A stretch of 64,000 nucleotides of DNA from Tigriopus japonicus (taxonomy: Eukaryota; Arthropoda; Copepoda; Harpacticoida; Harpacticidae): positions 11,670,695 through 11,734,694 of the forward strand of contig CM021323.1 in the NCBI GenBank assembly GCA_010645155.1. Direction: 5' to 3'. Of the stretch, positions 56,561 to 64,000 are shown piece after piece; within the stretch, counting starts at the first letter, position 1, and the number at the start of each line of letters is the position of its first letter. The notes beneath the pieces were generated by a model that saw only the letters and a list, made by a program, of their open reading frames with translations, had not been told where the DNA came from and did no database searches. The position numbers were made by a program, and so were the translations under genes.

Positions 56561-58470
56561 CCAGAGTCGAACTCATAGCTTGCCTTTCTTTTTCAAAGGA
56601 ACATAATAAAAATCATGACACTGGCCATTCATTTCATTCCTATAAACCCGTGGCCATAGTTTTCCATGCCCGGCATTTCCGTTTCCTGGAAGTCTTTGAG
56701 TTTTTCCATCGCACGTCGAATCTGCCTCCTCTGCCTGTTCTGCCTTTTTTGGAGCCGGCGTTTCTTCCCTTTTTTTTCTTTTGCTCTCTGCTTTCTTAGA
56801 GGGTGACCCAATTTATAGCACATCGTGAAATTCAATGGTCTCCTTTTGCAACCTTTTATCACCATAAATCTAACAGCTCGTCAGTCAAAGCCATTAAATA
56901 TAATTTTAATGCAATTTCTTCCACAAAATTGGGCATTTATGCACATGGTACCTTCAAAAATGCTATTTCAGGTTTAACTTTCGCTGTGCGAACTTTGGCA
57001 AGATGACGCTGTACCGTCAACGGGCGTGTCAGTTCTATGAGGCAAGACCAGGGGGAGCACATTGATTTAAGGCTTGCTTGGGCAGCCAGCCGGCTGTCTG
57101 CTTGTATTTCGGCAGAATTCTTAACAGCCGTTCAGCTGATTTTTTGGTGCTTGGTTGCCTGTCTCGCACTCACTCACGCGACAATTTCAGAACAATGCGC
57201 TCTCTGGCGAAATGTAATGGTAAACCTGAGTTTGTCGCCCCCCTTGGGCAAGACCGGCATGAACAAGTTTGTTTGGCCACAGTGCCACCAAAAGCTGGGA
57301 CAAAAAGATTCCATTGCCATTGATTTGACGAAGAAAGCTTCCGTTTGCAAAGCATGGAAAATTTTACATTATTCACAAAATGACTTTTTCACCCAATGTT
57401 TTACCCTCGCTCGGTACCTTGAAAGGATTATGATGGAGCAAGCTCTTCATAAACTCCAACTGTTTGCTAAACAACAATTTTTTTTCAACAGTTTACAAAA
57501 TTAGACTTGAAATCGAAAAGCAAATTGAAGCAATGAGTTAAAATCTCGCACTTTTTCCTATTGTTAAGTAATTACCGCTTTCAATGATTGTTTTGGAATT
57601 TTTCCTACCTTCCGTCCTTAGATTTTCCTCTTTGCATAATCTTTATCGTAGGAAAATTCAGCACATAAAACTCTTGTGGAAGTTATCGTGAGACAATATC
57701 TCATAAAATGCCAATTTCATCGTTCTTGATAAAAAGACAACATTCGCCTCATTCAAATCAAATAAAAGCTCATGCCCATGTCATCTTTATATCATTCTTA
57801 AGCAATAGATCACGTGAAAAATTTTACATTGAGAAGATAGCCAAGTGTTCAGTAAAGGGTTTTGTTGAACCTTATCAAGAAATAAAGGCATAAAAATATG
57901 AAATGACAGTTACAATAAGTTACTTTACTAAAAGCTAATGCGTCGCTTTTGCATACTTAAGATGACAATTAATGAATGAGTAACAAAATCCAACTGAAAT
58001 TCAGTCCTTGCCACCCTTTAATTTGATCTACACTTGTGGGTGAAATTGCTCCACCGAAATATTTAGTTCACATTCTCTATCAAGCAATTTCCCACGACAC
58101 TGCGTCTTGTCTTCCCCCATTCCAAGCTTTCACCTCGTGGCCGTGCCTTCTGCCAAACCAGCCTGTTCTCCCATTGAGCTGGGCTAGATGGCAACGCGTG
58201 TGTGTGTCGTGGTCTTCACACCGACCAAGTAAGTACTGTATGCATGCGTGCTGTTCCTTCGTTCGTTCTCTGAACTGTTCGAGTGGTCTCGAGAGCAATC
58301 CAGGCTAGAACTGATCTCCGGGAAACCCGCCTCTCCGCCCCTGCCCCCGAAGAAGACCAAACGCCCCCTTTGGGAGTTGCGGGATTCATCCAGCGATTGA
58401 TCGGTGTTGTGATTGAGACTGTGGTTTGATCCGTGAGGGGCTCCATTTTTCCGCACTCCGACCATGCAGT
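56561..58470. other. Intergenic, upstream of the KH gene
   Basis: A 155-codon open stretch at 57037-57504 has no recognisable features and mixed composition; not called. The final 450 bases are less AT-rich and probably contain the promoter and 5'UTR of the KH gene. Confidence 0.35.
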
Positions 58471-60862
58471 ATGAGCGAATTCTCGTCGGCTTCTGCTCCT
58501 AAATCCGCGTCGTCGTCTTCCTCCTCATCCACGTCCAATAATCCTTTGGCCTTGGCCACCGCTTTAGAAAGAGCCAAGCAGGTGAATAGACGCATTCAAC
58601 CTCTTTTATGAATGGAAATTGGCACGCAACGTGTCTGACTCGGCCATATTGCTCAACAGATTGGGTCCAAATCTTGAGGGTTGTTTCGGTTCAATTAAAC
58701 TTGAAGTGTAAACTCGCTTTCTTGAGCTCGATGAAGGGCCGTCAAGCTTTTGGAAGGGAGTGATGAAAGGCCTAGAAACCTGAAGGAAGGCACCTTTTCG
58801 TATGGTATACATGTAGGGGTTAGTTCTTATAGGACCACCAGGGTTCTTAATAGGATCTAGGAATGAAGCAAGTTGGGGTTAAAAAGGAATTTCCATTTTA
58901 TGATAGCTTTTTCTGTTATTTTTAAACTGAAGTCCGGCAACATTGGTGAGCAAACCGATACAAGAGCAAAGTTTTTTTTTTAGTTTCTGGATTCAAACCC
59001 CCCGCTACTAGCAAATCATTAAACGCTCATTTACCGTAGGTATTAATCTTGGGGAAAAAAAAACAATCATTTCTGCAATATTTATCAGGTGCCGGTAGTT
59101 GTGCAAAAAATAGCCTTAAACTTACAACGAAGTTATTTTTCTATCAATATTCAATACTGGCCTATTTTTAAGCTTGCTTCGAAAATCAAAGCCCCCGTTG
59201 GTGGTGCGGATAGTAGCAACGGTGCCCACGTCCCTCCTTTGAAACGCTCTTTCGATTCGATTGCCAGCGGTGAGGAACCCTTGAGTAAACGTCCCGGCAT
59301 CATGGATATGAACGCGATGGCCGGTGGTATGATGGCCGCCAATGGCGTGCCCGGCGGTATGATGGCTCCCGGGGGAGCCGGTGGTGTAGAAGCCCCCTCC
59401 ACCGAGATCATCATGGTGCCCGATAAGATGGTCGGACTCATCATCGGCCGCGGAGGCGAGCAAATCACCCGACTTCAGGCCGAGTACGGCTGTAAGATCC
59501 AGATGGCCCAAGACAGCGCCGGCCAACCCGACCGACAGTGCACTCTGACCGGAGCCGCGGTCAATATTTCTCAAGCCCGAGCCGCCATTGAGCGCATTGT
59601 GGCCAACGAAGGCAATGGCCCACCGCGTGGAGCCGGTCCCGGGGGTCCTGGAGCCGCGCCGGGCGGCGGATTCTTCGAGATGATGGTCCCCGGACACAAA
59701 GTGGGTCTGATTATCGGCAAAGGTGGCGAGTCCATCAAGCAACTCCAAGAGCAGTCCGGTGCCAAGATCGTCATTATTCAAGACACCCCCGAGGCGGCCA
59801 TGGAGAAACCTCTGAGGATCACGGGCTCGCCCGAGGCCGTGGAGCGGGCCAAACAGCTGGTCACCGAGATCCTCAACCAAGGCGATGAGCGCGACATGGG
59901 TTTCGGCGGACGAGGTCGCGGCCGCGGTAGCAGCATGATGCGCGGCATGGGCGGTGCCGGAGCCGGAGGTCGAGGGGGTTTCGGTATGCCACGTGGTCGT
60001 GGGGGTCCCCGGGGTGGTATGAGTGGGGGTCAATGGGGTGCTCCCGGCAGCGAGTACGGCGGCCAGGCCACGGAATACGTGCAGGTCCCGTCCAACAAGT
60101 GCGGACTCGTCATCGGCAAGGGTGGCGAAACCATCAAGAACATAAACCAGAGCACCGGCGCACACTGCGAAATTGACAAGCACTCTGCCCCTGATGCTCG
60201 TGAGAAGACGTTCGTTATTCGAGGCTCGCCCGAAGCTGTGGAGCGAGCAAAGAGCATGGTTTTAGAGAAGCTCGGCATGCAAGGTGGTTACGGAGGCGGA
60301 GCCGGTGGCTACGGGGGTGGAGCTGGTGGGTCTTGGGGCGGTGGATCCAGCTATGGTGGAGGATACGATGGCGGAGCCGGTGGAGTCAACCCTCAAACCG
60401 GTCAAGCTGACTTCTCCGCCCAATGGGCCGAGTACTATCGAACCATGGGCATGGTCAAGGAAGCCGAGGCCATTGAAGCCTCTCGAGTGAGTATTAATCA
60501 ATCTTGACTCTTCTGAATCGAGTCGATTTTGATTTTTTAAAATTCTTTTTACAGGCTAATGCATCAGCTCCGGCTGCTCCCGCGGCCGCTGCCGCCCCTG
60601 GCAATGGCGCTCAGAATGGTTCACAAGATTATTCAGCCCAATGGGCCGAATACTACAGATCTATTGGCAAGACGAAGGAGGCCGAGGCCATTGAGGCACA
60701 AATGAAGCAAAAGGTGAGAATTGCTTGGATATTGAGCCTGAGCTCGGACTCAAACGGTTTTTTTTTGTTCCTGGATGTTCTAGGTTGGTTCCGCTCCATC
60801 TGGGACTCCATCATATCCTACTCAATACGCCGCGGCGTCAACTGGATATTACGGAGGCAATT
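58471..60862 (+). CDS. FUBP/PSI-type KH-domain RNA-binding protein, about 554 residues
   Basis: Exons 58471-58581, 59173-60486, 60555-60713 and 60784-60862; all junctions phase 0 (acceptors ending TTTTTAAG, TTACAG and TTCTAG). Three KH domains lie near residues 113-185, 205-275 and 335-410, with intact GxxG loops (G-R-G-G, G-K-G-G, G-K-G-G). A Gly/Arg-rich linker precedes KH3. Two C-terminal tyrosine repeats of the form A-Q-W-A-E-Y-Y-R follow, the transcription/splicing-factor-binding tail of FUBP/KSRP/PSI proteins. Known FUBPs have four KH domains, so this protein has one less by eye. Nuclear role in transcription or splicing is inferred from the family. The last junction is unsure: GTAAGT at 60863 is a good donor, but reading through gives a stop at 60868-60870. 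Confidence 0.9.
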
Positions 60863-61184
60863 GTAAGTAGTTCTTGGTATCCTAAGGTTAAGGTGATTAT
60901 TATTATTGATTGATTGATCGCTTGGGAGTTTGATTCAGTACTGTTAATGATCCAGATGATAATAATCAACCCTGGCTGTGGTTCTTAGACTCGTTTAAGG
61001 AGTTCGATCGAGTACAATATTACCATTATTACTTTACAGATATATCTCAATAGGCCAGTGTTGATGTGTGTGTATACATTAGTATCTTTGCTGAATATAC
61101 CTACTACCTATGAGCCCGTCTTCTACAGTACCATGCGTTGATCTATGTTAGACATGTTTCTCTTCACTTCTTCAACTTCCTCCT

Positions 61185-61265
61185 CAACAACTACTACTAC
61201 TTCTACCATCACCTCTACTACTACTACCATTATCGTTACTATCTACTTCTACTACCACTACCATC
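61185..61265. repeat. ACT/ACC-rich trinucleotide repeat
   Basis: Degenerate tract rich in ACT and ACC triplets. Confidence 0.7.
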
Positions 61266-62196
61266 TCCACATTCTCAGTACTGCAACTACTTCTGTTAAA
61301 TCAATGTTTGGAGAATCGTAACCACTAATAACTATGCAAAGATATGATAGTTCAAGCGAGAGACACACAGAAAACACTACTTCCGAGTTAGTCCCATTGA
61401 ACAAGATCCTTTGATTTTGCCCAAACAGAAAGAGGAACAAAACAAAAAGCAGCAGGAATATCAGCAACCCAAACGTGTTAAATGAAAAGTGGATGTGGAG
61501 ATCAATCCGGGACGTCGATGACGAAGGAAAATGGTCCGAATTAATTCCCTTGAGGAACCCCGTTCGGATCCAATCCTTCTCTCTATCTCTCACACCTTGC
61601 CATCGATCCCCTTTTGCCTCTACCATACAACCTCAAATGTAGTAGAATCTTTCAGCCCTCGCTTCCCAGCCTCCCTATAGCACTCCTGTTCCTCCACATC
61701 CTCCTACCTCCTACCCCCCAATCCCCATCTTTCTATGACAATTTCTCGTGTATTGTAACCTTTTTTCTTCCCCATTTCAGTGAAAAAAAAATGTTGGAAG
61801 ATGTGTTTTTATGATGTTCTTTTTCTTGACTCCTTGCGGGCCTTAATTCGGCTTAATTAGGCCTATTCGGGCGTCTGTCTACTCCGTGACTCAATCAATT
61901 CCCCTTGATAGAAACCATGAGCGAACGAACGAGCGAGCCAGTCAGTCAATCAGTCTTTGTGTGATGAGTGAGTGAGTCAGCCAATTTGTCAGTCTGTCAC
62001 GGAGGGTTCACCTTGTCACATCCGATGATGCTTCTCTACTCTGATCTGATGCTGATTCCCATGCGTGTGCGATGTGCCCGATGCTCAAGCCTTCTCAACT
62101 AGACCGTCTCCCGTCCTCGTTTTTTCAGAGTGCATCCGCCTCCTCCTCATCGTCATTATCCTCTTCCTTCATGGACGGACAAAGACACGCCCCTTC

Positions 62197-62219
62197 CCTC
62201 TCTCACTCTCTCTCTCTCT
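62197..62219. repeat. CT microsatellite
   Basis: CT dinucleotide run with one interruption. Confidence 0.8.
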
Positions 62220-62498
62220 ACTATCCCATTGAATTGGATGGAAGCGGGAATGTGCCAGGATATTGAGATGGTGTAAGATCCAACGAAAGACAGAGACACA
62301 AAGAACGAGGCTGAGAGTGGCTTTTCATACGGTCGGGATGAATCGGGCAGAGGTAAACTACAACTACTACTACTAGTACAAGTGCTACTCCAACCATGTG
62401 ACACACGATCGTGATCGAACCCCTAAAGCCAGACCTATCCTTTTTGATTATGATTGCTGATTTGACGTCAATGATGATGTGCTTTATATCCATGCATT

Positions 62499-62523
62499 CT
62501 TCATTCATTCATTCATTCATTCT
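62499..62523. repeat. ATTC tetranucleotide microsatellite
   Basis: About six ATTC units. Confidence 0.85.
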
Positions 62524-64000
62524 TATATGCCAGTCCAGGGAACTTTGGCTCCTCCTCTTCTCATCCTCCTTGTCCAATCTTGAACTTCTCCTTGATCCTT
62601 CTCCTCTTCCTCTTCGTTCTTTGACCTGGAAAATCCATCCAGCAGAGGGTTACATTCAGTTGAGATATCATCCAGTTATTATATATGCTCTAATGATGCA
62701 TTATTCATGCAGTAATGATGATGAAGATAATGATACCCATAATAATAATGACGATGATGTTCATGTTAAGACGCCATTCATCCATCCATCCATTCACCCT
62801 TTCAATGACTCCCATGGGGATCACACACATTCACAAACTCGTTGGTGGGTCGTTGTCAATCTTTTTGGGGGTGGATGGGCTCTTATGTCTAATGCTATCT
62901 CTATAGATTTGGCAAAAATCTATGCTACTACTACTCTGCTACGTTGTTATTCAAAGATGCCGTGTCCAATTGCTATTACTACTACCACTATATCTAGTAC
63001 AATTGAAGATTTTGTTCGCTTGTTTTTCACGTAAACGTGGTTCACCAAATTATTATCCCTTCTCATGATGTCTTGTGTTGTTGCTAATTGGATGAAGGTG
63101 TGGTACCTCTGACGACTGACTCTCGCTCATCCCAAACTGATGCTCCTCGATCGCGAATTCGATCTCTGATTTGCTCGCTCGCTCTCTCGCTCACTCATTC
63201 GGTCTCTCCATTCAATTCAATTTATGACTCAATCTCTGTTTGTCGCACATGTTCTCACCAATTTGCCGCATGTCCTGTGCTTGTTTTTGCTATATACTTC
63301 CAGCCCAACCTGTCGGCGATCCAGTGGGAGTAGTCTGAAGGATGAGGGCGTGGCTTCTCCTTCCATTTTGGGCATAGAGAGATAATAGGGCTTGCCCATT
63401 GCTGATAATGGATTTTTATTCATTATCGTGTTGTTGCCTTCAAGTGCTAAATCTCATGAATGACGAACCCCTTAAAAACACATTTCCCGGCTCATTTTTT
63501 GATAACCGTTTTGTATATTGGCCCCTCCCCCTCTCGAACCACTGTCCTAACTATATATGATTTCCTTCATGTGTGAAAATAAAGAAACGGAAACAAGTTC
63601 TGTGCACTTAACTTGGCTACAATAACTTCAAGGGTGATGAAATTGGCAAAAGAAACGGAAAAAAGCTACCACGGAACTTTTTAACGGAAAAGGGACGTTT
63701 TTACCGTTGACCAAAATTTGAAGTACTAAAAAAACTTATTTAAACAAAGCACTCATTTGTCCTTGTCTAGTTCGAGAAATGTTCTCTCAAAGCCAGTTGG
63801 GGGATAACAAAAGGAATCTGAAAATTTGTATTTTCCATACATCAAGACCGCTTGCAAGTTTGTTCCTACAGTCCAGAAGAAAAAGGTACAGACTATTTAT
63901 GCTTTCGTTTTGGCCTTTCCCAACATTTTTAGCATTTCGGGTTTTCCAACATTTGCAACATGTTTAATTCTCATTTACTCATTTCAAACTTTTTGGGACC

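Larger units (their letters stand above)
60863..64000. other. 3' region of the KH gene and microsatellite-rich flank
   Basis: No defensible coding gene. Two strong acceptors (pyrimidine-rich before 61781 and 62127) could supply a terminal exon of the KH gene. Several simple repeats occur (listed separately). An open plus-strand stretch at about 62411-63034 is low-complexity, driven by these repeats. AATAAA at about 63579 could end a long 3'UTR. Confidence 0.35.

Noticed and set aside
57037..57504. 155-codon ATG-started ORF upstream of the KH gene
   Set aside because: No family resemblance, mixed codon use, no splice or signal support; could be chance in AT-rich sequence, though not formally excluded.
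59122..60183. Long open minus-strand frame (353 codons) opposite the KH exon
   Set aside because: It is antisense to a well-supported KH coding exon; its His/Gly/Ala-rich composition is what GC-rich KH coding gives in the opposite frame, and it has no family resemblance.
62411..63034. Open plus-strand frame of 207 codons
   Set aside because: Driven by microsatellites (His/Ser/Asp/Asn runs), starts at GTG rather than ATG, no recognisable domain.

Overview
This is a metazoan nuclear genome window, probably from an arthropod and possibly a copepod crustacean. Genes have GT-AG introns, there are no prokaryotic signals, and the recognisable proteins are animal ones: PPP1R11, DTD1, an SLC2-type sugar transporter, a FUBP/PSI-type KH protein and calmodulin/troponin-C-like EF-hand proteins. 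The copepod assignment is inference only. Exon models below were built by eye from splice sites and reading-frame phase.

Layout. 0-5 kb: a Ty3/gypsy-type LTR retrotransposon with one intact gag-pol frame. 5-8.4 kb: mariner-family debris and a 1.3-kb DD37D (maT-like) mariner with intact ends but four in-frame TGA codons. 8.5-10.8 kb: two tandem EF-hand genes, of which only the last exon of the first could be found. 13.3 kb: an intronless Ser/Arg/Pro-rich protein gene. 16.5-17.6 kb: a non-autonomous hAT-type transposon. 18.3-39.3 kb: three minus-strand, multi-exon paralogues (here genes A, B and C) of a family I do not recognise; gene A carries another hAT-type insertion in an intron. 39-45 kb: gene-poor, with a mariner fossil. 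45.3-51.1 kb: a compact gene cluster with an aldo-keto reductase (+), a sugar transporter (+), D-aminoacyl-tRNA deacylase (+) and, convergent on the minus strand, PPP1R11 followed after only 2 nt by a CCCH zinc-finger ORF, which suggests a dicistronic mRNA. 51.3-52.9 kb: one hAT-type element nested in another, each with its own 8-bp target duplication. 54.9-56.6 kb: two foldback elements. 58.5-60.9 kb: a three-KH-domain RNA-binding protein gene followed by microsatellite-rich sequence.

Most promising for something new: (1) the A/B/C family, which shares a motif of the form F-[FL]-G-[IL]-D-W and a second motif H-[AC]-E-A-V-L-x-G-R-L inside predicted helical regions, with largely conserved intron phase; (2) the PPP1R11/CCCH ORF pair spaced by 2 nt; (3) at least four hAT-type non-autonomous elements with clear target duplications in 64 kb, plus a 453-bp near-complete palindrome. 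The genes do not form one pathway; this is ordinary animal genome sequence with heavy transposon load.
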